Assembly (NCBI GenBank): GCA_039806955.1
Contig: JBDHQI010000003.1
Coordinates: 124,001 to 188,000 of the forward strand
Source: JADLHS01 sp039806955
GTDB taxonomy: Bacteria > Verrucomicrobiota > Verrucomicrobiia > Limisphaerales > JADLHS01
DNA: 64,000 bases
Reading direction: 5' to 3'
Shown: positions 51,672 through 60,482 of the stretch, piece after piece
Layout of the letters: the number at the start of each line of letters is the position of its first letter
How positions within the stretch are numbered: the stretch's first letter is position 1
The notes under the pieces: generated by a model
The model's input: the letters and a program-made list of their open reading frames with translations, nothing else
Databases searched by the model: none
What the model was told of the DNA's origin: nothing
Position numbers and translations under genes: made by a program

Positions 51672-53399
51672 ATGAAATTGAATCCGGAGCGGCGTCTGGC
51701 GGGCATACTTGAACCGGTTTTTGCCATTCGCACGGAAACCGACCTCGGCATTGGCGATACGGATGGCGTGCGGCAAATGATTGATTGGTGCGCGCGGCTG
51801 GGACTGAACATTTTTCAAATGCTGCCGATCAACGAAACCGGCGGCGATAATTCTCCTTACAACGCGATCAGCTCGATGGCAATTGAACCAGCCACGCTGG
51901 CCGTTACTCCGGAGGCCATCCCGGATTTATCCGCGGCGAAATTTCATGCTCTCGCCACGGAAGAACGCATTGCGCCCTTGCGTCGCGGGGCGGTGAACTA
52001 CCCGGCGGTCAAGGCGCTCAAGTACGAATTGCTCGAAGCCGCTTTTGCGGGATTTTTGGAACGACATTTTGAGCGCGGCACGCAACGGGAGGCGGACTTC
52101 AGGCAATTTTGCAAAGCTCACGCGGTTTGGCTGACAGATTACGCTTTGTTCCGGACGTTGCTCGAGTTGCACGATCATTCACCCAACTGGGAGCGCTGGC
52201 CACAGGAACATCAGACTCCGCAATTCGCGCGCGTGTGGCTGGCGACCTTGCCCGAAACCCGGCGCGCGGAGTTGGAGCGGCGGCAGCTTTATTTTTCCTA
52301 CACGCAATGGCAGGCATTTGTGCAGTGGGAACAACTTAAAACCTACGCGACGCAAAAGCAGGTCTATCTGATGGGCGACATTCCCTACGGCGTCGGACGG
52401 AGCAGCGCTGACGTTTGGGCGAATCGGAGTTTGTTCGATCTGGATTGGAGTGGCGGCGCGCCACCTGAAACCACCTTCAAAACCGATCCGTTCATTGTCA
52501 AATGGGGGCAGAACTGGGGCGTGCCGTTGTATCGGTGGGACGAGTTGCGGCGGCGTGATTTCAATTGGTGGCGTCTGCGGGTCGGCAACATCCGGAAGGT
52601 GTTCCACCTGTTCCGCATTGATCATGTGCTGGGGTTGTTTCGCATTTATGCGTTTCCCTGGACGCCGGATCGCAACGACGAATTTCTACCGCTGACTGAA
52701 GTGGAAGCGGCGGCGCGCACGGGGGGGCGTTTGCCGGGTTTCAAAGCATGCCCCGACGATACGTCCGAACACCGAGTACTCAATCAGGCGCAGGGCGAGG
52801 AGTTGTTGAAAATGATCCAGGCCGCAGCGGAGGAGACGGTGGTGATCGCTGAGGACCTGGGACTGGTGCCGGATTACGTGCCGCCTACGTTGCAGAAACT
52901 GGGCATTCCAGGTTTTCGAATTCCGATGCTGTTTCGCGACCCGGATTGGAACTATTCCGATCCCCGGAAGTATCCGCGCCTCTCGCTGGCGCAACCAGCC
53001 ACGCACGATCACACACCGCTGGCGCTGCTATGGCGGCAATGCTGGGCGGACATTGACGCGAACCGCAACCGCGAGCACAACCACTGGGAACTGCGGCGCA
53101 TTATGAACTTCGCCCATTGTTACGATGCGGTGACGCCGCGCGAATTTACGAATCCCATTCACGAAGGCTTTTTGCGCGCGGTCATGGAGTCCAATTCCTG
53201 GCTGGCGGTTTTTCAAATCCAGGACGTGTTTGGACAGACGGCGCGATTCAATGTGCCGGGTTCGACCTCGACCGCCAACTGGTCGGCGCGCATGGAGGCG
53301 ACGGTGAGACAGTTCAGCACGGAGGCTCAATTGCGGCGCAAGGCGGACGTCCTCGCGCGGTTGGCCAAGAGCGCTGGACGAGGCGTGGAGTCGGATTAG
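51672..53399 (+). CDS. malQ: 4-alpha-glucanotransferase
   Basis: Amylomaltase that transfers alpha-1,4-glucan chains in maltodextrin and glycogen metabolism. 575 residues, GH77. Seen: RRLAGILEPVFAIRTETDLGIGD, MLPINETGGDNSPYNAISSMAIEP, LMGDIPYGVGRSSADVWAN, HLFRIDHVLGLFRIYAFP (nucleophile Asp), VIAEDLGLVPDYV (acid/base Glu), QPATHDHTPL (third carboxylate). ATG 51672 is chosen over TTG 51612 because the family sequence begins there. Functionally pairs with the GH57 gene elsewhere in the window. Confidence 0.95.
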   Translation: MKLNPERRLAGILEPVFAIRTETDLGIGDTDGVRQMIDWCARLGLNIFQMLPINETGGDNSPYNAISSMAIEPATLAVTPEAIPDLSAAKFHALATEERIAPLRRGAVNYPAVKALKYELLEAAFAGFLERHFERGTQREADFRQFCKAHAVWLTDYALFRTLLELHDHSPNWERWPQEHQTPQFARVWLATLPETRRAELERRQLYFSYTQWQAFVQWEQLKTYATQKQVYLMGDIPYGVGRSSADVWANRSLFDLDWSGGAPPETTFKTDPFIVKWGQNWGVPLYRWDELRRRDFNWWRLRVGNIRKVFHLFRIDHVLGLFRIYAFPWTPDRNDEFLPLTEVEAAARTGGRLPGFKACPDDTSEHRVLNQAQGEELLKMIQAAAEETVVIAEDLGLVPDYVPPTLQKLGIPGFRIPMLFRDPDWNYSDPRKYPRLSLAQPATHDHTPLALLWRQCWADIDANRNREHNHWELRRIMNFAHCYDAVTPREFTNPIHEGFLRAVMESNSWLAVFQIQDVFGQTARFNVPGSTSTANWSARMEATVRQFSTEAQLRRKADVLARLAKSAGRGVESD

Positions 53400-53676
53400 C
53401 CGTTCGCTATTTGTGGCGCGTTGTGTTCAAAGGCGGCTGCCGAATTGGAGGTGGATTGACCGCCCCGAGGGCGGATTGCGTGGGTGAATTGCTGTAAATA
53501 ATTATCGAGGTCGGCATGGAAAAATCCGTAGTTTCGATCATTTTTCAGCGAAAAACGCGATTTTTTAAGGATTTTCAGAGCTGCGCGTTTGGGTTGCGGG
53601 TTGACCTGCCGGGTTTGAATCTCCAGACTGCTGCGAACCGCCGGGCGCATGGTGTGTCGCGGACGGCAATCTAATT

Positions 53677-53874
53677 ATGGCCGAAGGATACTGCGTCAAG
53701 TGTAAAGCCAAGAAGGAAATTGCTGACGGCATTGAGGAAACCATGAAGAACGGTCGCAAGGCCATCAAGGGTAGATGCCCGACCTGTGGCACGGTAATGT
53801 TCAAGATCCTCGGGGGCAAACCCGTAAATCCATCCGTGACCACACCGCCGACCGAACCGCCCCCGATCGCTTAA
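53677..53874 (+). CDS. DUF5679-type small zinc-ribbon protein
   Basis: A 65-residue protein: YCVKCKAKKEIADGIEETMKNGRKAIKGRCPTCGTVMFKIL with two CxxC pairs forming a zinc ribbon, then a Pro/Thr-rich tail. This type is usual in Verrucomicrobiota and Chloroflexota; the function is not known. It ends 4 bases before the ndk gene, so the two are probably co-transcribed. The 277 bases upstream carry no gene that I trust. Confidence 0.88.
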   Translation: MAEGYCVKCKAKKEIADGIEETMKNGRKAIKGRCPTCGTVMFKILGGKPVNPSVTTPPTEPPPIA

Positions 53875-53878
53875 ATCT

Positions 53879-55051
53879 ATGTCGAAAGAGCTTGCTTACG
53901 TTGTTCTCACTCCCTATTCACTACACAAATCACGCACCGGCGGTATTTTAAGCCGCCTTATTTCTCGCACCGGGCTCGATCTGGTTGCCGCACGGATGTT
54001 CGCGCCGAGCACCCAGTTGGTGCAACAATATGTCGAATCAACTGCGGCCATTAACGGGGCTTCTGATGCTAAAATACAAAGTTGTTTGCGAGATTACATT
54101 CTGAGGAAATTCAGTCCCGATCCGCACACCGGAAAACGTCGTCGCACGATGGTGCTGGTATTTCGTGGTGATGATGCTGTCCGCAAGGTGCGTGCGGTGG
54201 TCGGGACGTTGGAGGCGAACCGGCGCGGCGGAGAGACGATTCGCGACACGTACGCGGATTTAATTGAGGATGCCAATGGTCAAGTGCAGTATTTTGAACC
54301 GGCGGTGCTGGCGGCGGTGAATCCGGCCGGCGCGGCGGCCGAACTGAAACTTTGGGCGCAGTATTCGGATACGGATGGTGGTCTGCTGGAAAATGTCAAC
54401 ACCTATGCGCCGGGGGAGCAGCCGGAACGCACGCTGGTGTTGATCAAGCCGGACAATTTTCGCTTTGCCACGGGGCGTCCGGGCAATGTGATTGATTTCT
54501 TTTCGCGCACGGGATTGTTCATCGTCGCCATCAAGGTGCATCGCATGAGCGTGGCGGAGGCGATGGAATTTTACGGTCCGGTGCGTGAGGTGTTGCGCAC
54601 CAAACTAAAAGATATGGTGGCAAACAAAGCGAAGGTCGCCGTGGAGAAAGAACTGGGACTGGCGTTGTCCAGCGACGTGGTGAGGCAACTGGGTGAACTG
54701 CTCGGACCGGTGTTTGGGGACAATCAATTTGATAACATCGTTCGCTTCATGTCAGGCCGCGCGCCATCAGAATGTCCCGCCGATGAGTTAAGCCAGCCGG
54801 GTTCAGAAAAGTGTATCGCGCTGATTTACGAGGGGGTTGGCGCGATTGCCAAGATTCGAGATGTGCTCGGGCCAACGGATCCTTCCAAAGCGCCGCCTGG
54901 CTCCATTCGGCGCGAATTTGGGTCCAGCGTCATGGTCAACGCCGCCCATGCCAGCGACGCTCCGGAAAGCGTCGTGCGCGAAGTGGGCATCGTGCAACCC
55001 GCTGACAACAATTTCCGCCGCGAGATCGAAGCGTTTTACGCGAAGGCTTGA
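53879..55051 (+). CDS. ndk: Nucleoside diphosphate kinase, tandem-domain form
   Basis: A 390-residue protein with two NDK-like domains; ordinary Ndk has about 140 residues. Domain 1 (1-170: AYVVLTPYSLHKSRTGGILSRLISRTGLDLVAARMF ... TMVLVFRGDDAVRKVRAVVGT) lacks the active-site His region. Domain 2 (about 185-390: RTLVLIKPDNFRFATGRPGNVIDFFSRTGLFIVAIKVHRM ... LGPTDPSKAPPGSIRREFG) has NAAHASDAPE with the phosphate-carrying His357. A large helical insert (about 235-300) sits in domain 2. It makes nucleoside triphosphates from diphosphates. Confidence 0.93.
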   Translation: MSKELAYVVLTPYSLHKSRTGGILSRLISRTGLDLVAARMFAPSTQLVQQYVESTAAINGASDAKIQSCLRDYILRKFSPDPHTGKRRRTMVLVFRGDDAVRKVRAVVGTLEANRRGGETIRDTYADLIEDANGQVQYFEPAVLAAVNPAGAAAELKLWAQYSDTDGGLLENVNTYAPGEQPERTLVLIKPDNFRFATGRPGNVIDFFSRTGLFIVAIKVHRMSVAEAMEFYGPVREVLRTKLKDMVANKAKVAVEKELGLALSSDVVRQLGELLGPVFGDNQFDNIVRFMSGRAPSECPADELSQPGSEKCIALIYEGVGAIAKIRDVLGPTDPSKAPPGSIRREFGSSVMVNAAHASDAPESVVREVGIVQPADNNFRREIEAFYAKA

Positions 55052-55162
55052 CCGGTGCGACAAGGTTGCATCAGGACGGGCGCCGCCATTTTGTGTCGCG
55101 AATTTTTATCCGCGCCGGATTCCGGGGCGATCGGATCCGTCCGCTTTTGAGGTGGAGGCGTA

Positions 55163-55975
55163 ATGGCTGTTTTCTTCGATACTCATGCGCATCTGGATTA
55201 TCCCGATTTTCAAGCGGATTTTCCGCAGATGTTGGAGCGGGCGCAAGCTGCCGGGATCACAAAATTGATTTGCATTGGCACTGATTTGACGAGCAGCCAG
55301 CGGGCGATTCGTCTGGCTGAACAGCACGATTGCGTTTTTGCCGTCATTGGCTGGCATCCCGGCGACGCGCTGAATGCACCGGAAGACATCCGTCCCGCGT
55401 TGCGCGAATTGGCACGTCATCCGAAAGTTGTGGCCATTGGTGAAACCGGATTGGACTACTATCGGTTGCCGCGCTGGCAAGAGCAGGGGACGGAGGCGGA
55501 TGACGAGCGCTATAAATTCCGGCAGGCGTGCCTCTTTCAGCAACAGCTCGAAGTGGCCGCAGAAATCGGACTTAATTGCGTGATCCATCAGCGTGGTGAT
55601 TGTTTCGAGGATACGCTGCGCTTGTTTGAGCCGTTTGCCGGACGGGTGCGCAATGTCTTTCATTGCTTTTCCGGCAACGTACTGGCGCTGCAACGAATCT
55701 TGGAAATCGGATCGCTGGTCAGTTTCACGGGGATTGTCACGTTCAAGAACGGACAAAATGTGCGGGCCGCACTGGCCGCCACGCCGATGGGAAAATTCAT
55801 GCTGGAAACCGACGCGCCGTTCCTCGCTCCGGTCCCGTTCCGCGGTAAACGCTGCGAATCAGCTTACGTGAAAGAAATCGCCGCTGTGGTGGCGCAGGTG
55901 AAAGGTTGCACGTTGGAAGAATTGAGCGCCGCGACGTGCCAAACCGCTTGCGAATTCTTTCCCAAACTGAAGTAA
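55163..55975 (+). CDS. tatD: TatD family deoxyribonuclease
   Basis: A 270-residue metal-dependent nuclease of the TatD family (3'-5' exonuclease). Seen: FFDTHAHLDYPDF (metal His8, His10), AVIGWHPGDA, VVAIGETGLDYYR (Glu), NCVIHQRGD (His), VFHCFSGN (His), FMLETDAPFLAPVPFRGKRCESAYV (Asp, and the PxRGKxNE variant). The Shine-Dalgarno GGTGGAGG is clear. Monocistronic or with ndk, 111 bases upstream. Confidence 0.94.
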   Translation: MAVFFDTHAHLDYPDFQADFPQMLERAQAAGITKLICIGTDLTSSQRAIRLAEQHDCVFAVIGWHPGDALNAPEDIRPALRELARHPKVVAIGETGLDYYRLPRWQEQGTEADDERYKFRQACLFQQQLEVAAEIGLNCVIHQRGDCFEDTLRLFEPFAGRVRNVFHCFSGNVLALQRILEIGSLVSFTGIVTFKNGQNVRAALAATPMGKFMLETDAPFLAPVPFRGKRCESAYVKEIAAVVAQVKGCTLEELSAATCQTACEFFPKLK

Positions 55976-56118
55976 AGCCGCCGCCTCCTGTGGAAGTGAG
56001 ATCCGCCGTTTTTCACAAATCTGGAATCCTAATTCCTCCTCTTGGCTCGCGGCGCCAGTTGCCTTGAGGTAACGGAAACGGGCGGAGTTGGGAGGATGTT
56101 TTTCCAAAATTTTAGGGG

Positions 56119-56146
56119 TTCACAAATCGGTCGTATGTGCTACGAT
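56119..56146 (+). promoter_or_regulatory. Possible promoter of the CBS-domain gene
   Basis: TTCACA (56119-56124), a 16-bp spacer and TACGAT (56141-56146). It would leave a leader of about 120 bases before the ATG at 56273. The match to the consensus is fair and orientation fits. Confidence 0.45.
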
Positions 56147-56272
56147 CATCACCGATGACCCAATTTCAACCCGCCAGCACCGCCCGATTTGGCGCCCGCC
56201 GCCCAGCGGAAAAAGCGTCGTTGGCGGTGGCCTTGGGTGAACCACGTTCAACTGCAACCACGGAGACCGCGT

Positions 56273-56728
56273 ATGACTCATACCATTCCCATCAGTGAAA
56301 TTCTCGCTTACAAAGGCAATCAGGTCTGGTCGGTGCCGGCGGAGGCGACGGTGTTGGACGCCATTGAAGTGATGGCGGAGAGAAATGTAGGCGCTTTGCT
56401 GGTGCTCCAAAGCGGGAAGTTGGCTGGCGTGATTTCCGAACGGGATTACACGCGCAAGATTGTTCTCAAGGGGCGCTCGTCCAAAGACACTCCCGTGCGT
56501 GAAATTATTTCGGGATGCGTAATCGCTGTTGGCCCCGATCACACCGTGGAAGATTGCATGCAGTTGATGACGCAGCATCGCATCCGTCATCTGCCAGTGG
56601 TCCAAGGATCGGATATTCTGGGTGTAATCTCCATCGGGGATCTGGTGAATTGCATCATCTCCAACCAACACAGCACCATCCAACAATTGGAGACCTACAT
56701 CTCCGGAGTTCCGACGCCCGCAGTTTGA
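56273..56728 (+). CDS. Two-CBS-domain protein
   Basis: A 151-residue protein made of a CBS pair: VWSVPAEATVLDAIEVMAERNVGALLVLQSGKLAGVISERDYTRKIVLKG and CVIAVGPDHTVEDCMQLMTQHRIRHLPVVQGSDILGVISIGDLVNCIIS. Such free-standing pairs bind adenine nucleotides and regulate partner proteins. ATG 56273 is preferred as the first codon of the domain. No partner gene is near. A C-terminal stretch (STIQQLETYISG) is as in common bacterial homologues. Confidence 0.92.
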   Translation: MTHTIPISEILAYKGNQVWSVPAEATVLDAIEVMAERNVGALLVLQSGKLAGVISERDYTRKIVLKGRSSKDTPVREIISGCVIAVGPDHTVEDCMQLMTQHRIRHLPVVQGSDILGVISIGDLVNCIISNQHSTIQQLETYISGVPTPAV

Positions 56729-57071
56729 CGATGCCCGCGGCGGATCGCCGGATGAGAGGCCGGACGCACTGCGATAAAACGGAGGCCGCCCTGGCAGGCT
56801 CATTGAACCTGTAACCGTTGAAGTGGAGCGGAATCGTTTGGCGCGTAACCCAATGCAGTACACTTGACATAAGTTGCAAGCGGGCGTAGGGCGGGGCACA
56901 ACAATCAATGATCTCCAACGCGAAATACGTCAAACGCCAACCACGCGAAATCTTGGACGGGAACAACAGCTTTTCCGGTTGCCATTCCCTTCGCGTATTT
57001 CGGGTGGTTCGCGGTTCACCCGCTGGTTGGCCGTCGCGGGGTCCTGGGTATTCCGGTGAGAAATGACGGTG
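56729..57071. other. Intergenic region, nothing recognised
   Basis: The 343 bases between the CBS gene and the 3' end of folB show no gene or convincing terminator. A TTGACA at 56864-56869 has only a poor -10 match 17 bases on and no gene downstream on that strand. Confidence 0.5.
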
Positions 57072-57449
57072 CTAACCGATCTGGCGTGCGGTTTTCATTG
57101 TCGCGCGTTGCTTCGTGAAGGTGACGGAAACCTGGGCCGCTTGTGGAAGCGGAAACTTTTTCACGGTCACCGTAACAGCGCTGGGTGGGTATTCTCGCAA
57201 GATCAAATCCGCGAGGTCGCAGGCGAGCTTTTCAATCAGTTTCCATTCATGGCCGGTGCCAAGGGCCGTAATTTTTTCAGCGACGGCCGCGTAATCAATT
57301 GTAGCGGCGAGATTATCGTGGGCGGCGGCAGAGTGAAAATCATGCTCCATTTCGATCGTCAGCAGCAGACGCTGTCGTTGCGCGCGTTCGGTATCGGGTA
57401 CACCCACGCGGAAATGCACTTCCAGATCAGTGATGGTAATCGTAGCCAT
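57072..57449 (-). CDS. folB: Dihydroneopterin aldolase
   Basis: Cleaves dihydroneopterin to hydroxymethyl-dihydropterin and glycolaldehyde in folate synthesis. 125 residues. Seen: ITITDLEVHFRVGVPDTERAQRQRLLLTIEME (the family GV-x3-ER-x2-Q motif), AATIDYAAVAEKI (Asp-Tyr substrate site), KLIEKLACDLADLIL (Glu), VTVKKFPLP (catalytic Lys). It starts 10 bases after the stop of the HAD-Nudix gene, same strand, so both are one operon. Confidence 0.93.
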   Translation of the reverse strand: MATITITDLEVHFRVGVPDTERAQRQRLLLTIEMEHDFHSAAAHDNLAATIDYAAVAEKITALGTGHEWKLIEKLACDLADLILREYPPSAVTVTVKKFPLPQAAQVSVTFTKQRATMKTARQIG

Positions 57450-57459
57450 AATTTCAAGG

Positions 57460-58530
57460 TTAGGACGTTTGCTGGATGACCGTCTCGATCAGGATGCGGG
57501 TCGGTGTATTTAACGGCATCTGAAGTGAGGCCTCCAGATTGAGCCAGCGGAACTCCTGGGATTCGTCGTTGAGTTTGACCACTGGCTCCGCTTCGCAACG
57601 ACAGGCGTAGTTGAGCAGGATAAAGTGGACGTCCCGATAGAACTCCTTCGAGTGGATGCAATCCTGCACCAGCACAAATTTAATCCGGTTCACGGACAAA
57701 TTCGTTTCCTCCTTTAGTTCGCGTTGCAACGCGGCAGTTGCGGTTTCACCCCACTTGATTTTGCCGCCAGGAATGCCCCAGAGATTCGACCATTTGTGGG
57801 TGCGGACCAGCAGCACTTCGTTTCGATGGTTGAAAATCAAACCCCCGACGGTCGCAATGGGCGGATGGTTTTCCTCCGCTGAACCGTTCCGGGTGGTAAG
57901 CTGGAAATTATTCTGGCGCAGGATGGTTTGCAACTCGCCCAGGTGTTCGACGATCAATTCCGGTTGGGCGGCGCGCAATTGCGTCAGCGTATTGTAGCCC
58001 GTCAGCACCGCGCAGGAATGGATGCCGCCATGCCGCGCGGTCTCGACGTCGTGTTCCATGTCACCGATGAACAGGGTCTCGGTTGGATGCAGTTGGTTTT
58101 CAGCGAGGATTTCATGAATTTTTTTGCGCTTATCCCAAATACCAACGTAAGGGCGCTCGAGATACTGGCCGAATTCGATGACGCGGTTTTGGGTGGCGTA
58201 ATGTTCCGGCGCAACGGTGCTCAGCAAAAAAGTGCGGATTCGTTGCTGGCGACAAAATTGCAGAAAAGCTTCGGCGTGGGGCAGGGCGACGACGGAGGAT
58301 TGCACCTGCCGAAACCGGCGGTGAAACCATTCTTCCAATTGAGCCATGGGCACGTCGGGCGTGTAGCGGTCGTAGAAACCCTGGAAGGGAAGGCAAAATT
58401 CGGCGCGAAACTGGGCCAACGAAATCTCCGGTCGCCCCGCCTGAGCGAGTACGTAATTGGATGCTTCCCAGACTGCGGGGAGATCATCCACCAACGTGCC
58501 CGACCAGTCGAAGATGATATTGCAAATCAC
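57460..58530 (-). CDS. HAD-hydrolase/Nudix-hydrolase fusion, upstream of folB
   Basis: A 356-residue fusion. Residues 1-205 are a HAD hydrolase: FDWSGTLVDD (nucleophile Asp8, but Ser10 where phosphatases have Asp), FLLSTV (Ser104/Thr105), DKRKKI (Lys), FIGDMEHDVETA (Asp157, Asp161). Residues 225-350 are a Nudix domain: the box Gly256-x5-Glu262-x7-Arg270-Glu271-x2-Glu274-Glu275, with Asn277 in place of the usual Gly, and GGLIFNHRNEVLLVRTHKW. Context with folB suggests action on dihydroneopterin triphosphate; this is inference. The Ser10 change may reduce phosphatase activity. No Shine-Dalgarno is evident at ATG 58530. Confidence 0.9.
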   Translation of the reverse strand: MICNIIFDWSGTLVDDLPAVWEASNYVLAQAGRPEISLAQFRAEFCLPFQGFYDRYTPDVPMAQLEEWFHRRFRQVQSSVVALPHAEAFLQFCRQQRIRTFLLSTVAPEHYATQNRVIEFGQYLERPYVGIWDKRKKIHEILAENQLHPTETLFIGDMEHDVETARHGGIHSCAVLTGYNTLTQLRAAQPELIVEHLGELQTILRQNNFQLTTRNGSAEENHPPIATVGGLIFNHRNEVLLVRTHKWSNLWGIPGGKIKWGETATAALQRELKEETNLSVNRIKFVLVQDCIHSKEFYRDVHFILLNYACRCEAEPVVKLNDESQEFRWLNLEASLQMPLNTPTRILIETVIQQTS

Positions 58531-58672
58531 CTGGTGATTTTAGCCGGCTCCGTTCGCTTGCACAGTCATTTTACTGGGGGATCGAAGTGAAGAATTTTTG
58601 ACCACGATCAAGCCAATCCGATTCGATTCCCATTGGCCTCAAAGCGGTGTTATTCTAAACTGACCCGGCCAG

Positions 58673-60133
58673 ATGGATGTAAATCTGGAAGATGATTTGA
58701 TGGAAGCAGCACTACCGACTCCCGCCGCGCCTGTGGAACGAATGATTTCTTCTCCCCGTTCTGCTCGTAAACCGCGTGTCAGTTTGCTCCTGCGCTTTCT
58801 GATGACGGGCTTGGTTGCACTCCTCGTGGCGGTCGGCTGGATGATGTTGCAGCCGTCCATTCTGGCGACTTACCACTACAATCAATTTGTCATTGCCGCC
58901 ACGCATCTCGTGGTGCTGGGTTTCGCCAGCACCATCATCATGGGCGTGATTTACCAGTTGGCCTCACTGGCGTTTGAAGTGGAGTTGCACAGTGTGCGCC
59001 TGGCTAAATGGCAGTTCATCGTTCACCTTATCAGCTTCGTCGGCATGATCTGGATGTTTCGGATCTGGGATATGAAACAGGTTGGGCATTTTGGCTCGGG
59101 CCTGGCGCTCGGCGTCGCGCTGCTGGCCTACAATGTGGCGCGCACGCTCTGGCGGATGCCGAAATGGAACGTCATTGCCGTTTCGGTGGCGGCGGCGGTG
59201 TTTTGGTTCGGCGTCACGGTTTTTGTGGGGCTCTCCGTTGCCGCCGCCAAGTGCGCGTATGACGCCACGGAAGGATTGGCGACCGTGGAAGGCGTGCGCC
59301 AGTTCGTCGGAGGATTGCGGATCACGGCGCAAGTAGTTTCCCATTTTGATGCCATCAGTTTGATGCACGCCCATGCACATATTGGCGTGGTGGGATTCTT
59401 CATCATGCTGATCGTTGGCCTGTCGTATCGGTTGATCCCCATGTTCGCGCTGACCAAGGTCCAAAACCATCGGCGAGCGGCGCTCTCGATTTTATTGCTG
59501 AATCTTGGCGTGGCGGGCGCTGCCGTGACGATTGCGTTGCGCAACGCCTGGAAGCCGGTTTTTGCCGGAGTCATCATCGGCGGATTGATCGTTTTTGCGG
59601 TGGAAGTGCGCGCCATGTTGAAAGCGCGCACGACGACGCGGCTCGATTGGGGATTGAAATCATTTCTGGTGGCGCTCGGGCTGCTGTTGCCGTCCAGTGT
59701 CTTGGCTTTGATTTTATCCTGGCCTGAGCTTCCGCCCACCCAATTTTGCGGCATGTTGGAAAATGTCTATGGGTTCGTGGGGTTGTTCGGCGTTGTGGCG
59801 TTGGCGATTTTTGGCATGTTGCATAAAATCCTGCCCTTGCTGGTCTGGTTGGAAGTTTACTGTCATCACGCCGGACGCGCCCGGATTCCCGCTGCCAACG
59901 CGATGGTTTCTGAGCGGATACAATTTTCAGGTTTGATGATTTACCTGGCGGGTTTGGCGATCATTTCGATTGCGATATTACGCGGAAACGAACTCTGCAT
60001 CAGGTTCGGCGCGGGTCTTTTGTTGGTGGGCATCGGATGCTTTTGCGCCAACATCTGTCGTGTGTTGAGCCATTATTTCAAACCGGTCTTAAAAGCGATT
60101 CCGGAGGCCGGGGTTTCCGTGACGCAAGGATAA
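58673..60133 (+). CDS. Polytopic membrane protein, haem-copper oxidase subunit I-like or NnrS-like
   Basis: A 486-residue membrane protein with about 12 hydrophobic segments. Two His-containing helices stand out: NQFVIAATHLVVLGFASTIIMG and ISLMHAHAHIGVVGFFIMLIVG, plus GLFGVVALAIFGMLHKILPLLVW. This resembles cytochrome-oxidase subunit I-like and NnrS-like proteins that often sit beside denitrification genes. The usual oxidase set of six His was not found, so it is probably not a terminal oxidase. It lies directly upstream of nirK, on the same strand, so a role in nitric-oxide or nitrite metabolism is likely. Confidence 0.82.
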   Translation: MDVNLEDDLMEAALPTPAAPVERMISSPRSARKPRVSLLLRFLMTGLVALLVAVGWMMLQPSILATYHYNQFVIAATHLVVLGFASTIIMGVIYQLASLAFEVELHSVRLAKWQFIVHLISFVGMIWMFRIWDMKQVGHFGSGLALGVALLAYNVARTLWRMPKWNVIAVSVAAAVFWFGVTVFVGLSVAAAKCAYDATEGLATVEGVRQFVGGLRITAQVVSHFDAISLMHAHAHIGVVGFFIMLIVGLSYRLIPMFALTKVQNHRRAALSILLLNLGVAGAAVTIALRNAWKPVFAGVIIGGLIVFAVEVRAMLKARTTTRLDWGLKSFLVALGLLLPSSVLALILSWPELPPTQFCGMLENVYGFVGLFGVVALAIFGMLHKILPLLVWLEVYCHHAGRARIPAANAMVSERIQFSGLMIYLAGLAIISIAILRGNELCIRFGAGLLLVGIGCFCANICRVLSHYFKPVLKAIPEAGVSVTQG

Positions 60134-60482
60134 CCGGTGCGGAGCAACGATGAATTTATTCTGAAGTTTATTTTCTACTGCATTAAATAGTGCGCACCTA
60201 TTAAATTTGCTTCTCAAGAATCCGCATGACTGATGCCTTTGGTTTCCATCCCATCGCTCCTCTGGCTCGAATCGCTCTTGCCGAGAGAATTGAAAGTATT
60301 GGCGCAAAAGCGGCCAAATATTGGCATCTCACGAGTTGTAACCCATTTGATATCCAATGATTTGCCAAGTAATGACTTTCGGTCGTTCAGCCTGAAATTT
60401 TTTATTATAAAATCAAAAATAAGTATTGCCTGGAAATAAGTTGTGCTTCACATTCATCGGTGGTTACATAACAAAATAAGAT
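60134..60482. other. nirK upstream region with a possible 44-residue peptide frame
   Basis: About 350 bases. From 60226 to 60360 a frame MTDAFGFHPIAPLARIALAE...NPFDIQ (44 residues) is open, but codon use is not gene-like and no Shine-Dalgarno is seen. The 120 bases before nirK are AT-rich, unlike most of the window, as expected for a promoter; no exact FNR/NnrR box (TTGAT-N4-ATCAA) was found. Confidence 0.45.

Noticed and set aside
53396..53650. An 84-codon − strand frame between malQ and the DUF5679 gene
   Set aside because: Lys/Arg-rich, no recognisable domain, overlaps the malQ end; coding status could not be supported.
56155..56295. A 46-codon frame ahead of and overlapping the CBS gene
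   Set aside because: No protein-like features; it overlaps the well-supported CBS start in another frame. A leader peptide cannot be shown.
56864..56869. A perfect TTGACA hexamer
   Set aside because: No acceptable -10 element at 15-19 bases and no gene downstream on that strand.
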